Notes: generated by a model from the sequence alone, not told the origin. A stretch of DNA of 64,000 nt from Muscardinus avellanarius (GCA_963383645.1 OY726571.1:79893108-79957107); one strand, 5' to 3'. Positions 22,802 to 35,400 are shown, numbered from the stretch's first letter. Numbers and translations are program-made.

Positions 22802-23024
22802 TTTTCTTTTTCTTTTTCTTTTCTTTTTTTTTTTTTTTTTTTTTTTTGGTGGTGGTACTGGGGTTCCTGAGAGCCCTTCTACCTCCGGGCTCCACTCCCA
22901 GGCCTATTTTATATTTTTGAAACAGGGTCTCTTCACGCCAGCGCGGCTGGCTTCGAACCTGCGCGATCCTCCTGTCTCCGCCTCCCAAGCGCGGGGATTA
23001 CAAGTGTGCGCCACCACGCCCGGC
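22802..23024 (-). mobile_element. short CpG-rich SINE subfamily, antisense, young-looking
   Basis: Poly(T), 'ggtggtactggggttcctga', 'ccactcccaggcctatttta', 'ttcacgccagcgcggctggc', 'gaacctgcgcgatcctcctg', 'cctcccaagcgcggggatta', then 'ccaccacgcccggc'. The 12-bp target duplication 'ttgcatattctt' is perfect at 22790-22801 and 23025-23036. Many intact CpGs suggest recent insertion. Confidence 0.95.
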
Positions 23025-23036
23025 TTGCATATTCTT

Positions 23037-23344
23037 TACTTAATCACAGGTATGATTTTTTTTTTAATTGCAGGTTAATTTGTTTGGTGTGCAAAATCTT
23101 TACAATGTAAAGTTTGAGTTTAAAAGGCACTACTGATTTTCTTTCTTCCTTTGTTCCTGTGAGGTTTTCATGTATCCTTTTGTCCCTGAATCTCACTCAT
23201 GTAAGCTTCTTAATACACCGTAGTATAATAGCATTTTATAAGGTTATTTCAGTATAATGAATACTCCAGTCAAAAATCAGCAATACGGAATAGTAATAAG
23301 AGGACTGTTTTTAGAAAATGTGAAACCTAAAATTCCACCCCAAA
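23037..23344. other. unassigned non-coding stretch
   Basis: No gene or nameable repeat. Confidence 0.3.
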
Positions 23345-23465
23345 CTGACTCTGAACTTTGGTCAAGTCATTCAATTTCTCTGGGCTGTGGTGATGGCTTC
23401 TTTCTCAGGTAGGAATATTAATGCCTACCTGTCTAAAAGCAGAGATCTGGATAAGATGATCTCTT
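23345..23465 (+). mobile_element. MIR SINE fragment
   Basis: MIR core wording is visible: 'actttggtcaagtcattcaa', 'tttctctgggctgtggtgat', 'tttctcaggtaggaatatta', 'atgcctacctgtctaaaagc'. This matches the conserved '...ggcaagtcacttaacctctctg...cctacct' order of mammalian MIRs. Confidence 0.75.
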
Positions 23466-23810
23466 GATTTCCCTCTAGGCTGAAAATATCTGATTCTTAG
23501 TGAAAAGTCAACAAATGACACTTGAGAATGACATGGTAATAATCCTATGATATTTCAAAATGTTAGTATTAACATAAATGGGCTACTGGTCTATTCATTG
23601 ATGGTAAACAAATTATCACCGCAAGGTAAGTTAGCAAAAGGGCAAGTTTTGTTTTGAAATTTTGTATCCTGTGTCTCAATCAATCATTCTCCTTCATTGT
23701 TGATATCATATTTAGTTAGAATTTTCGTGATATGTGCACATATAAGGTAAAACAATGTAACTTTTGCCAGCCCCAAAATTACATAGAATGGATGCCTCTT
23801 CTGCCCTCTC

Positions 23811-23937
23811 CAAATGCATTAATATTAACACCTAATATTAAGATGATAAAGGGTGTTGTTATTAGATTAAATACTTTCCCCAAATGTATTAGATACTCTA
23901 GATGTTAAAGTGTATTGTTATTAGTTTTAATACTTAT
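23811..23937 (+). repeat. degenerate tandem duplication (about 65 bp)
   Basis: 'ccaaatgcattaatat' with 'gggtgttgttattagattaa' is followed by 'ccaaatgtattagatac' with 'gtgtattgttattagtttta'. The two copies are in the same order, with indels. Confidence 0.6.
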
Positions 23938-23951
23938 TAAAAACGCATTTA

Positions 23952-24053
23952 GGGCCCGGGATGTAGCTCAGTGGCAAAGTGCCTGCTTTGCAGGTGTGAT
24001 GCTCTGGGTTCAATCCCTGGTTCCAAAAAGACAAAAAAAAAAAAAAAAAAAAA
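23952..24053 (+). mobile_element. free-standing ID SINE
   Basis: 'gggcccgggatgtagctcag' (A-box region), 'gcctgctttgcaggtgtgat', then 'ctgggttcaatccctggttc' (B-box region) and a poly(A) tail to 24053. Similar flanks 'ttaaaaacgcattta' before and 'ttaaaaaactgcgttta' after suggest an imperfect target duplication. The poly(A) end and lack of a proper acceptor stem mark it as a SINE, not a tRNA gene. Confidence 0.88.
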
Positions 24054-24079
24054 GAACCTCTTTAAAAAACTGCGTTTAG

Positions 24080-25622
24080 TTGTTTCATTGTCATTAATCA
24101 TGTGTTCAGTGTTAACATCTATTATAGTAGCCATAGTTTTAAACAAAAACAATTAAACAAAAGCATTTGCTGGAGAAGAAAATCTGTGGGCAAAGAAACT
24201 AAATGACTATGCTCAGAACCCCAAATGTCTGTACTAAAAGCTGATTTATAACTCAGGCACATGTAGATAAACATTCATTCACGTGTGCAATACATTGGTT
24301 CATATTCACTAAATACCCATTAAAGGTCAGCCTCTGTGCTAGGAGCTGATGCAAAAAGAAATGAATAAACTGAGCCTTCCCGTGGCTTCACAGAGAGAGT
24401 GCACAAGCGAGGATGCAATCATTCCACCTAGAAGAACCTGGAGGATCGCCAAGGACTTGGTGGGCATACTCAATACATTCATAATTGCAGACAGGTAGCA
24501 TTTCTCAGGGAAATAATACAGAACTGGAAAACAAGAAGAGAGAGTGCAGAGGAGGAACTGATGGGGAAAAAGAGAGAGAGAAAATAGTGGGAAGAAATAC
24601 AGTGTCACAAGAAGAATCAGAAGGAAGGCTCTCTTGGTGATCAGTATGGAGAAATTTATTCTCCTAAAGTTATGTAGAAAAATTTGGTAGAATAATGACA
24701 TAGAAGAGGCCTTGGGGACGGGCGTTCAGGTGAATATTGGAATATCTGGGATCTGCTTTTCCAGGGCAGTTACCTCGTTGAGTGCCAATGCTGAGCGACT
24801 CCCAGGTAAAGAAGACACAATGAGGTCACCAAAGAATTTTCAAATATCACAGCACCCCATTCTCCAGGCTGGCTGAGTCTGTAGTTCTTTCTGACTCATG
24901 GGGTCTTGCCACTGGAACTACTACATGGTGTAACAATACCCATGATGGATGGCATCTTGATTTTGGCATCTCAAATTAACTATTTTTTTTTCTTATAAGA
25001 TACTAAGAACCTCTCATGTTCCCTCAGAAGGCTTCCTGGAGATTCTTCTTTATCCCCAGGGAAAAGATCAGGTTGTATTGATCCACCCACTTATTTCTTA
25101 ATAGGTTTGTGATTGGTAACTTGTGACGTTTATTCTCTTGGTTAAACCAATCTCTGAGAAAACCGCTAAAAATATTGGCAACAATGACAAAAAAGAGAGT
25201 TTTGTTTCCCACCCCCTGCCAAGAAGAATCACTGGGTCCTGTGTCTTTCTTTCCTGAGGGTCAGGGATACCCCCTCAGTTTGGCAACCAACATCAAGGGC
25301 CAGGCTGGAGCATTTGACATCTCCTCTCCCATAGACACCTTTTCCCTCATCTTTCCTTCTGATTTCTACGTAGAGGTCTCCATCCTAGAGTCCTAGGATT
25401 TGACAACTATTTCTGAAATCAACTTCTCCTAGGAGATGCATCTGTTCTTCAGACAAATAGGATTTCTAACACTCAAGAGACACAACTGTTCCAGTCTCCT
25501 TGTGAACATTTCAGACCATCTCTAGATTACTTATAATACACTCACTGTAAATGCTAAATAAACAGCTGTTGGACTCTATTGCTCAGAAAGTTCTGACAAA
25601 GAAAGAAATCTGTACATAGTGT

Positions 25623-25659
<37 letters not shown>

Positions 25660-26860
25660 AATATTTTTAATCCCTGCTTGTTGACCTTGTAGACACAAAG
25701 CCCACAGATAGAGAAGCCTCACTGTAGAGACCAGACCACATCTTCCCAGCAGGGAATGTGGTTCTTCTTAACCTACCTCCTGAGCACCTTCCCTCATCCT
25801 TCACCCTCCTTTCCCTGGGAGCCTTGGGTCACATTTCACCTTTATGAGTTGTCTTCTTGCTAGAAGAGAACGCCACATTTTCTCATATAAGCTTTGCACT
25901 TCTCCCAGTTAGAGAAGAACCCACGTTCTCTGATTGGGTGAAGGGAGAGTCAATTCAGTTCTGCGGGGGCTTCTTCAATACCTTGGTAAAATACATGATT
26001 TTGGTCACACTGATATAAAGGTGATATATGCAACCTGGACAATAAACATTCTTTTAAAACACCTTGCTTCTCGCTGCACTCCCATAAAGCTATTTTAATG
26101 TATTTCCCCAGGGCTATAGGCAAAGAATACAACCCCTGCCTTTTACAGGGTTGTGGAAGACAGAGAATACTGTGCTCTGTAAAACCAGAGGTTTTACCAC
26201 AGTAGAGTTAAAATAACTACCGAGGTGTGTAAACAGCAAGGTGTTTTTGGTTTGCTTTGGTTTGATTATGTTTTAATCTTTTCCTTATCTACTTAAAGAA
26301 GAGGGCTGCAGTATCAAACTTTTTAAATTTCTCCCTTCATTATTTATTTTCACAATATATTTTTCCTTCCTACTCTTCCTTACACATACTGATGTAAGGA
26401 ATGTTGAATTTATCATTGAATTGTCCTTCATCCTTTGGGAAAAAATAGTTAACTTCCCATGGAAGTGTTTTGAGAGGGAAGATAGTTTACTTTGGATTGA
26501 CAATTCCACAGAAATGTGAGGCTAGATCCTGCCATACCTGAGTCACATACGCCCTGCACATATCTGCATCCTTGGGACCCGCCCTGGACTCCCTCTGCCT
26601 GCTCTGTGGGCTTCCTCCCTGTTCACTCCCCTCCACTTGAGCTGTGGTTCAGTCTCGCAAGTTCTCTGACCCTGTGTTCTCCTCACTCACACCTGAACCT
26701 GTTCAGAACCAAGTGCTGTCTTATTCCTGGGTCTCCGCAGGTAGTAAGCTCATCACATCCCCCCCACCACCACCTTGCCACCACTCTAGCACATAGCTCA
26801 CCCACCTCTCATCCATTGCTGTGTCTCATCAAAGCCCAAGATGCCCTGTTCCTTGCTGTT
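24080..26860. other. unassigned non-coding stretch
   Basis: About 2.8 kb without a gene. 24270-24360 has faint reversed-L2/MIR wording ('gtgctaggagctgatgc'), not callable. The 120-codon minus frame at 24339-24701 and the 131-codon plus frame at 26516-26911 have no domain; the latter runs into an L1 tail. Confidence 0.35.
25625..25657. repeat. (TA)n microsatellite
   Basis: About 16 TA units with no SINE attached. Confidence 0.95.
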
Positions 26861-27325
26861 TTTTTTTTAATTTTTATTGGTGCATTATATTCATACATCA
26901 TCTTGGGGTAAAAAACTTGTGTGTACAGACATGTACACATCACTGATTTAACCAATTCCCACCCAATTCCCACCCATCCCTCCCTGCCTTGCTCAGCTTA
27001 GTGGTTTACTTCGATATGTTTAAAGTACATTGTGTGCTTTAGAGATTTTCCTCTTCCCCCCTCCTTTCTCCTCCTTTAGGTTGTCTCGTTTGCTCCTCCA
27101 TAGAATTTCCTTTTTCATCTAGAGTTCCTCCTATGATCCCTTTCTCCCTAACTCTCACATATTAGGGAAAGCATCTGATTTCTTATTTTTTGTGACTGAC
27201 TAATCTCACTTAGCATGTCTTCCAGTTCCATCCATTTCCCTGAAAATGATGTAATTGAGATTTTTTTTTTTATGGCTGAGTAAAATTCCATTGTGTACAT
27301 ATTCCACTGTTCCTTGTTTTAAACT
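26861..27325 (-). mobile_element. rodent-type L1 3' end, antisense
   Basis: A poly(T) run and 'tttttattggtgcattatat' open it. Later 'actaatctcacttagcatg', 'ccagttccatccatttccct' and 'tatggctgagtaaaattcca' reverse the conserved end of L1 ORF2 (the 'MEYY...IK' region) and its 3'UTR. 5'-truncated. Confidence 0.88.
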
Positions 27326-27421
27326 TACCAAAATCAGACTCTATCCTAGAATAAATGCAACTTAAAATCATGCTCCTAGGCAGTAGTATAATATAGTTGA
27401 CCTGTAAACATAAGAATTTGG

Positions 27422-27618
27422 AGCCAGGTGTGGTGATACACACCTGTAATTCCAGTACTTGGAAGTCTGAGACAGAAAGATAGTAGGTTCAAGGCCAGCC
27501 TCAGCAACGTAGAGAGGACCTCAGCAACTTAATGAGACCCAGTCTCACAATAAAAAGTAAAAGTAGATCTGGGGGTATAGCTCAGAGATAGGATGTCCCT
27601 GGGTTCAAGCTTTAGTCT
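27422..27618 (+). mobile_element. B1-ID dimeric SINE
   Basis: 'agccaggtgtggtgatacac' to 'ctgggttcaagctttagt', with its tail replaced by the following compound microsatellite. Confidence 0.88.
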
Positions 27619-27635
27619 GCCTGCCTGCCAATCAG

Positions 27636-28510
<875 letters not shown>

Positions 28511-28519
28511 AGCAAAAAA

Positions 28520-28720
28520 GTAATGCTCACACAAGCTTCCCACCCCTGTGTGATGCCATATGTTATGAGCAACAGAGCTGGGGGCATGGGGGCACTGCCA
28601 GAGCCAGCTCTGTGCTGCCTGGACTTCCAGCTTCCAAAACTGAGCTGGAAACCTCTTTTCTTTATAAGTATCCAGGCTCAGATATTTCATTGTGGTATTG
28701 AAAAATGGAATAATACAGTT
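28520..28720 (+). mobile_element. MaLR-type LTR 3' part, sense
   Basis: 'ctggacttccagcttccaaa', 'ctgagctggaaacctctttt', 'ctttataagtatccaggctc' and 'agatatttcattgtggtatt' follow the 3' half of MST/MLT1 LTRs, including the polyadenylation neighbourhood. Confidence 0.75.
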
Positions 28721-28773
28721 AATCCCCTGTTTTATATTTTTCTGGAAATTTTTCTTGTGATGAAGTGAGAAGG

Positions 28774-28776
<3 letters not shown>

Positions 28777-28819
<43 letters not shown>
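28777..28819 (+). repeat. (GT)n microsatellite
   Basis: About 21 GT units. The 158-codon minus frame at 28400-28876 crosses it and the LTR, so it is not a gene. Confidence 0.96.
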
Positions 28820-28822
<3 letters not shown>

Positions 28823-29835
28823 CTGCTGCTCATTCCATCGAAAGAATATATAATGCTTTTTAGGGATTGTGCTCAAGTATATGCTTATTGCTTCATAAAT
28901 GTGACATGTTTGGGTTTAGCATGTTTTTATAATTTTTAACTTAATTCTGTTCTCTATCCTATTTCTTTAGTTTAACTTGTTCAATCAACGTTTATCAGGA
29001 AAAGCTATTTTATGTTTAAATTTAAAGTTTTTAAATCATAGAACCATTGACCTAGAAAGTTCTTCAGTGTATACGTGACATGATGTTTCTCAGGTATTTT
29101 TGAATTCACGTCAGCATCACAATTCAGTCATGGTTATATCACTTTGTATATGTAAATTTTCCCAGAGTAAATCTAGTAAAATATGCAAAAAGAGTTTGGA
29201 GAAAACTGCTAGAAAGATTAAATAAGTTAATATACAGATACAGATATAGATATTGACTATGTCTGACCACCCTCAATAATATAAAAGTATTTGATATTGT
29301 TTTAGTAACCACCTGAAAATTTTCTCAATTCAATATTTTAGCATACTTTTGTGTTTCATATAACAAATGCAATGATATTTAATATACTCCTAAAAACCAC
29401 TCAAGTCCCACTCCATTCTCAAAATTTTCCTATTATTCTTACACAAGATGATCAACCCAAACCTGTTTATCTGGGATATTTCCAGTTTTAACATTGTAAG
29501 TCCTACATACTGGAAACCTCTGCAAGTTCCAGGCAAACTAGAGGTTGTGGTTATTCTATCTCTCAGATCTTTCACCCTGCCACTATTACTAGACTTCTCT
29601 GACTTCAAAGCTACCTAATTAGTCCCAGACGCAACTAGACCCTGGATCTCCTTACATGCTAAGACAATGTCAAAGACAGATGATAAGCAATTTCCATTGA
29701 ATCTCACCCCCCATCCATTCATGCAGTGAAGCTCATGACCATGCACAGAGTATTTCAATCAAATATATGATCATAAATATAAAAAAGTCATAATGGTAAT
29801 ATATTGTGGTTTATAATTTGAGAATTCAAATTTGT
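28820..29835. other. unassigned AT-rich stretch
   Basis: No gene or confidently nameable repeat. Confidence 0.35.
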
Positions 29836-29839
29836 ATAG

Positions 29840-30510
29840 CCACTATGGAGATCAGTGTTAAGATTCCTCAGAAAATAGGAAATGGATCTACCATATGATC
29901 CAGCTATGCTACTCCTGGGTATCTTTCCAAAGGAACTTAAATAAGAATATTATAGTAATATGTGCACATCCATATTTATAGCAGGACAATTCACAATAGT
30001 CAAATAATGGAACCAACCTAGGTGTCAATGAATAGATTACAAAAGGATTGGATATAAACACAATGGAATTCTATTCAGTGATAAAGAAGAAAATTATATT
30101 GTTTGCGGGAAAATGGATGGATCTGAAAAACATTATGGTAAGTGAGATTAGCCAGCCACAGAAAATGAAGGGTCATATGTTTTCTCTCATAAGCAGAAGC
30201 TAGGGATTAACTGGGATGCCAAGGGAACTTCAAATAATGGAGAAGAAACTCCAGTGGAAGCAGGGAGGTAGTCTAGGGGAAGGTAGGAACAGGCGATGGA
30301 GAATCAAGGAGAAAATCACTTCTATTGACATCATGTACATATGGAAAAATATCAGTGTCAATGTCAATATCCTATATGTGGAGGAGGAAAGGGGAGGTAT
30401 CTGGGGGAAAGCTCACCGAGTGCTGGTGTGTCAATATCACTACGAACTACATTATGAGGTGAGACGATACTGCACCAATAAAAATATTTAACAAAAATAA
30501 AAGAACACTA
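29840..30510 (+). mobile_element. L1 3' end, sense
   Basis: The end of ORF2 is readable: 'gatccagctatgctactcct', 'attcacaatagtcaaataat', 'aacacaatggaattctattc' and 'gaaaatggatggatctgaaa', translating around 'MEFYSVIKK' and 'GKWMDLKNIM'. It ends with a 3'UTR containing 'tgcaccaataaaaatattta' and an A-rich end. 5'-truncated. Confidence 0.9.
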
Positions 30511-30559
30511 TAGCCATTGTATACATATGTACTTTATATTGTTCCTATCTATATTTATA

Positions 30560-31075
30560 GGTAAACATATATGAGTAAGTTTAATGACTGTAGTACATCC
30601 ATACAATATAATATTACTCAGCAATACAAAGGCACTACTAACTCATGTGACAACTTGGCTGAATCTCAAAAACACGATGCTGAGTGAAGCTACTTTCGAA
30701 AGATTATATATCTCACTGACATGCATGGGAAGAGGAAGTGGCTGGGTAGAATGCAGAAAAAACACACCAAAATACGTGTGCATGTAGGTTTGTGTCACTT
30801 AACCTTAACTATGATGTATAATTACAGTCCACTAATAAAAGTATTTTTAAAGATTATGTATCGTTTGATTGCACATATGTGACGTTCTCCAATAGACATG
30901 TGTAGGTATGGAAGATGCCTCACTAGTTAACAGAGATTAGGAATCAATGAGCAAGTTAATGGTAAAGGATGGCTTCAGTTTGGGAAATGGAATTATTCTC
31001 CGCCCCATTGGTGACAGTTTTATGAATCTTTGTGTACATTGAAACTTATAAAGTTGTGGATCAAAAGAAAACTAC
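30560..31075 (+). mobile_element. older L1 (L1ME-type) 3' end, sense
   Basis: 'gtagtacatccatacaatat', 'attactcagcaatacaaagg', 'ctgaatctcaaaaacacgat' and 'gctgagtgaagctac', then a diverged 3'UTR with 'tttgtgtacattgaaactta'. It lies just downstream of a younger L1 3' end but comes from a different family. Confidence 0.75.
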
Positions 31076-31724
31076 AAGTTTTACTTTAATCTAATTAAAA
31101 ATCAAACAGGTAAATAGTAAGTATAAGTTAAGTTCACATTTTGAAAATAAGAGAAAAAAATCATAACGTCAGTGTTTCAGAGAATGAAGACCTAACGTTA
31201 TGGTTCTAAATAAAATACCGTGCAAAGAGCATTTGTCATTCAAGACTGCGATTTCGGTAAGATAATTATCATGGCATCAGATGCTGAGCTTTGGGATACC
31301 CATATGCTCTTCCCCGGTCCCCTGTACAAATATGTAGGTTCTGATGAGCCATTCAGGCTTGAATTGAAATTATACATGATCTCTGGCCCAAAGCATCTCA
31401 GCGACAGGGTGCTCACTGTCTCTGTCTCTTCGTTTCTCTGTCTCAGTCTCCATCAGCACAAGTCTTGCTTTCTCTAGGGTTGATATCTTAAAGTGGGAAC
31501 CTGGGTTACACAGTAAGTACCTGAAACACAAACGCTGTCAGAGTCTGCACCATTTTATATTCCCAGCAGTATTCAACAGCAATGTATGCGCCCCAGTTAC
31601 TCTGTATTTCTACAGCAATTTGCAGTATCTTAGTTTGTTCTTTCTAACAGGCATGTAGTAGTATCTCATCATTTTATTCTGAACTTCTCTAGTGGCTAAT
31701 AATACTGAAAATACTTTACGTGCT

Positions 31725-32135
31725 TTTTGTCATCCTTAGATTGTCTTTATTATACTTCGTACATTGTAATTACACATCGTAGTGAGGTTCAATGTGATAC
31801 AAAATACTTGCACATAGTTCTTGGTGTACTTCATTGTCCTCGCCTGCACATGCTAGCTACAGGGGCAATAATACCTTCAGATATTACCAGGGAATTATTT
31901 AAAGAGTTTCCTTCCTCTGTCTTCCTTCTTTCCTTCCCACCTTCCTCCCCCAATCGGTCTCTCTTCACATTTATCCAAAGTCCCTTATGCTTCCTGTTTT
32001 TCTCTCTAGCTCCCACATATGAGAGAAAACATATGACCCTTGATTTTCTGAGACTAGCTGATTTCAGAATATTGTTCTCTAATTCCATCCTTTTTTTTTT
32101 CCTGCAAATGACATAATTTTGTTCTTCTTTAGGGC
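31725..32135 (-). mobile_element. younger L1 3' end nested in the old L1
   Basis: 'cattgtaattacacatcgta', 'cttgcacatagttcttggtg', a C/T-rich 3'UTR, 'gctcccacatatgagagaaa' and 'cctgcaaatgacataatttt' reverse a rodent L1 3' end. The same opening recurs at 51425. Old-L1 sequence is continuous on either side (31724 joins 32136). Confidence 0.75.
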
Positions 32136-32550
32136 CTTATACCGGCTTTGATGTAATGTTCTTCCCAGAGTTTGGCCCATTTTTAAATTAGGTTGTTTTT
32201 CCAATTACTGAAGATTGAGAGTACCATATATTCTGAATATTAATTATTTGTCAAAATGTCATTTGCAAACAATTTTTTCTTATCTACATCATGTTTTTTA
32301 AGTTCTTCTAAAACGGTACTTCACAAGAGAAATTTTTAAATATCACTGAACTTTATTAATATTTTGTAGACTATGTTTTTGGTGCCTTACCCCAAGTCTC
32401 AAAGATTTTTTACTTTGTCTTAAGCGTAGAAGTTTTATAGTGGTTTATTTTACATTTAGATTTATGAACCAGTTCTTTTTTTATTTTTAATTAAGTTCAG
32501 TAAAGGCAACCTTTGCATAGAGATTCCCAATCACTCCATCAAAAATTATT

Positions 32551-32761
32551 ATTATTTTTTGTGGGTCTGGGGATGGAACCCAGAGGCATTTGACCTCCGA
32601 GCTATACCCCCTGCCCAATTTTTTATTCTTTATTCTGAAATAGGGTCTCATTGACTTGCGAAGGGCCTCACTAATTAGCTGAGGCTGTCCGCAAACTGCG
32701 ATCCTCCAGTCTCAACCTCCCAAATGCTGGGGTTACAAGCGTGCACCACCATACCCGGCTT
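32551..32761 (-). mobile_element. B1-ID SINE inserted in the old L1, with target-site duplication
   Basis: 'gtgggtctggggatggaacc', 'tttgacctccgagctatacc', then 'cgcaaactgcgatcctccag' to 'caccaccatacccggct'. The perfect 14-bp repeat 'catcaaaaattatt' lies at 32537-32550 and 32762-32775. Confidence 0.95.
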
Positions 32762-33054
32762 CATCAAAAATTATTGAAATGACTACACTTTTTTCATTGA
32801 AATGCTTTTGTACTTTTTTTCACCAATGGTATATTTCTGTGGGCTTATTTCTGAAGACTATTTGTCCCATCGTTCTGTATTGAAGGGGTACACGCAGATT
32901 TCTGAAGAAATGAAGACCAGGCCAATTCCTTATTATCTTCATAGTGAGTGTTACAACTGGGCAGTATTATGTTGTTGACTGAAGTCTTTCTTTTCCAAAC
33001 TATTTACTCTGTATAAACAAATATTCTACTATATCTACTTATATATGATATATG

Positions 33055-33214
33055 TATTATTCTGGATAAGTATATATGAATATTTTTCCTAGTGTTTACC
33101 CTTCCTTATGAATTTTAGAATCAGCTTGTCTATATATTATTCTAGATAAATAAATATAAATGTTTATTCTAGTGTTTTGTCTTTCCTTATGGATTTTATG
33201 ATATGCTTGTTTAT
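33055..33214 (-). repeat. 80-bp tandem duplication within the L1 remnant
   Basis: 33055-33134 and 33135-33214 align: both begin 'tattattct', both carry a 'ctagtgttt' segment, then 'ccttatg(a/g)attttag/tga' and 'gcttgt'. About a quarter of positions differ, so the duplication is old. Confidence 0.8.
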
Positions 33215-33691
33215 AGCTATAGAAAACATGTGTATGTTTTCTTTGTTCTTTCTCTAATTTTTATAAGGCAAAAACTTAGAATATTGACTTGTCTTTCTTC
33301 ATTAGTAATACAAGCTTTAAGTCTCTCTGTTAGTGTTGCTGATGTTGAATCCCACATTTTCTGGGTATTTTTTTATTTTGCATTTTCATTTAGTTTGCAG
33401 TATTTTATAATTTCCCATGAGAATTCCCTCTTTCACCCTTAGGCTATTCTTCAATACTTTTTAAAATGTAATGAGTTTGGATATTTTCCCGTTATCGGTA
33501 TTTTATTGTTTTCTAGTTTAATTCCTGAATTTAAAAATACACTCTCCAAATAGGCAAATTGAAGACTCGATTTTGTCAGTTAAACCTTTGAACACAACCA
33601 TCTGATCTGATAAGCCATTTTAACTTGAAGATTTTCCATCATGAAATCATAATTCAAGTTTTTTTTTTAACATTTCTTAAGGCTTTATGAC

Positions 33692-33982
33692 CTAACATCT
33701 ATGTTCATGAATACTACATATATATGCATTGAAAGAATATGTATCTACTATTGTGGGGTAGGGTCTATAAATGTCAACTAGGTCGTACAAGGTGGTTATG
33801 TTGTCTGCTTCCTTTATATCCTTGCTGATTGTCTGTCTACTGGTTTCATCTATGAGTGCGAAAGAGAAGTTGAAGTTTTCAACTATAGTTGTTGATTTTT
33901 CTATTTGTGATTTTAGTCGTTTCAGTTTGGGTGTCATGGATTTTGAAACCCTCTCAAGTACATATACTTTTATGATTGTCAT
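33692..33982 (-). pseudogene. L1 ORF2 endonuclease fragment
   Basis: A 96-codon open segment on the minus strand survives from the apurinic/apyrimidinic endonuclease domain of L1 ORF2. Residues around 'VENFNFSFALIDETSRQ' match the conserved catalytic 'GDFN' block followed by the 'D..TRQ' region, and 'DLVDIYR' matches the next conserved block. The Gly-Asp of GDFN is replaced, so the domain is dead. Flanking sequence is frameshifted. Confidence 0.8.
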
Positions 33983-34060
33983 GTCTTTTATAACATTGAT
34001 TCTTTAACCATTATGCAATGTCTCCCTTTATTCCTGGTAACAAAGGCTAGAGTAAGAGAA

Positions 34061-34695
34061 AAAATACAACCTGACATACTTCAACATTCTCATATTAGAT
34101 GGTATATATTTTGTATGTCTCAGATGACACTTTTATTTTTCAAAATGTAAGCACTGAGCTTACAGAATAATTCAAATAAATCAAGTTTAATTAAGATATT
34201 CAAACATTATTCATTTTCATTTCATTCTGAGTGTTTAAGATTCTACTATTTCATGTATTTTGATATTTCTTCTCTATTATCTTTTATTGTTCTCCAGTTT
34301 AATTTCCAAAATTAAAATAACAATAAACACATTCAATAGATTTTTCTCTAAAATTGCTTGTCTTTATTATAGTCATTCATTAATTCATATATTCAATAAT
34401 TTTCATAGCACAGAAGTACCATGAAAAACATGAGGTGCAGTCCCCCTTGGAATAAAAATTAATTCAAAGGGTTTTTATGGAATCTTTTATAGGATTGTAT
34501 ATCAGCCTCCCACAACTGAGGCATGCAAAATACAAAAGAATTATGATGCCTTTCCTCAACAGTGACTACCTATAACAGAGTAAGAGTAGTGTTCAACCAG
34601 CCCATCAAACAGGGGCTTTCCTAGATCAGAAAAAAAAATGCCTGTGTGATGTATTGGAAGCAGGGTTGGAGGCAGGTGGGGTTGAAATCTCTACT
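34061..34695. other. unassigned AT-rich stretch
   Basis: No gene. It may include further unrecognisable L1 sequence upstream of the endonuclease segment. Confidence 0.3.
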
Positions 34696-34697
34696 TC

Positions 34698-34785
34698 CCA
34701 GGCTGGGAGGCAGCTCAGTGGTAGAACTCTTGCCTAGTATGTATGAGATTCTATCTCTTGTACTGTTAAAATAATAAATAAAATA
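34698..34785 (+). mobile_element. free-standing ID SINE
   Basis: 'aggctgggaggcagctcagt', 'gaactcttgcctagtatgta', 'tgagattctatctcttgtac', then an A-rich tail (AAATAATAAATAAA). Confidence 0.82.
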
Positions 34786-35079
34786 AGCCCCTTTTGCCAC
34801 CTCACCAGCATCCCCTCAGTTTCTGCATAGATAAATTTAGAGGTTTATACTGCTTTCAGCAATGAGGCAATGCATGTAGAGGACATTTTTGCATTATATA
34901 TCACATAAGAAAATTCAGAAAAATGTTAATTGCCAAGATGGGATCTAGAAAAAGAAAGAAGAGAGAAACACTAAGAAACAGAATTAAAATCTTCCCATTT
35001 ACACAAGGATAAAGTTTCTACCATGCCCAACTTTAACACATGTATAAGGTAGCCTAGTTTCTCCTGCTAAAAAATTGTC
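34786..35079. other. unassigned non-coding stretch
   Basis: Nothing nameable is visible. Confidence 0.3.
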
Positions 35080-35295
35080 TCAGTCAACAGCCTCACTGCT
35101 AAAATCCAAAACGACTGACTATATAACTTAGAGGAAGATTTATTTGCTCACAGTTTCTTGGAAACTCCAGATTCAGCTCATATAAGGCCGAGGTCTAGGA
35201 TTAATTACATCAGTTCTGCACATTGGAGCATGAGCTCTGCTTGGGACCTTCTATATCTCCTATATCTATAGTTTCTCCTATAACTATAACAAAAT
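35080..35295 (-). mobile_element. MaLR-type LTR fragment, antisense
   Basis: 'gtctcagtcaacagcctcac', 'cttagaggaagatttatttg', 'ctcacagtttcttggaaact' and 'ccagattcagctcatataag' resemble the LTR remnant at 45065, which has the same order of phrases. Confidence 0.65.
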
Positions 35296-35344
35296 AGATG
35301 TGGGTTTAGACCCTTTGAAGTGCATTGAAAAGTCTAAAAGAAAG

Positions 35345-35400
35345 TACTGATCACAGCTTGTGTGAGACCCCGGTTTCAATCTCCCACACCACAAAAAAGT
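35345..35400 (+). mobile_element. ID SINE 3' half
   Basis: 'cacagcttgtgtgagacccc' and 'ggtttcaatctcccacacca' with a short A-tail match the right half of an ID element; the A-box half is not recognisable. Confidence 0.5.

Larger units (their letters stand above)
31500..34060 (-). mobile_element. old L1 (L1M) ORF2 region, antisense, with nested insertions
   Basis: Reversed L1 ORF2 landmarks appear in order: 'gcatgtagtagtatctcatc' (31650), 'tttggcccatttttaaatta' (32171), 'tctgtgggcttatttctgaa' (32837), 'gtctataaatgtcaactagg' (33763), and the endonuclease segment to about 34050. It is interrupted by a younger L1 tail (about 31725-32135) and a SINE (32551-32761), and contains an 80-bp tandem duplication. 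Confidence 0.85.

Noticed and set aside
23952..24025. tRNA-like sequence with A- and B-box wording
   Set aside because: It has a SINE poly(A) tail and lacks a paired acceptor stem and anticodon arm; it is an ID SINE. The same holds for 34698 and all ID halves.
26516..26911. 131-codon plus-strand frame with a hydrophobic end
   Set aside because: No recognisable domain; its hydrophobic tail is the antisense L1 poly(T) and 3'UTR.
30216..30491. 91-codon plus frame
   Set aside because: It lies in the L1 3' UTR and carries no protein domain.
33771..34007. 78-codon plus frame with a hydrophobic stretch
   Set aside because: It is the complement of L1 ORF2 endonuclease coding sequence.
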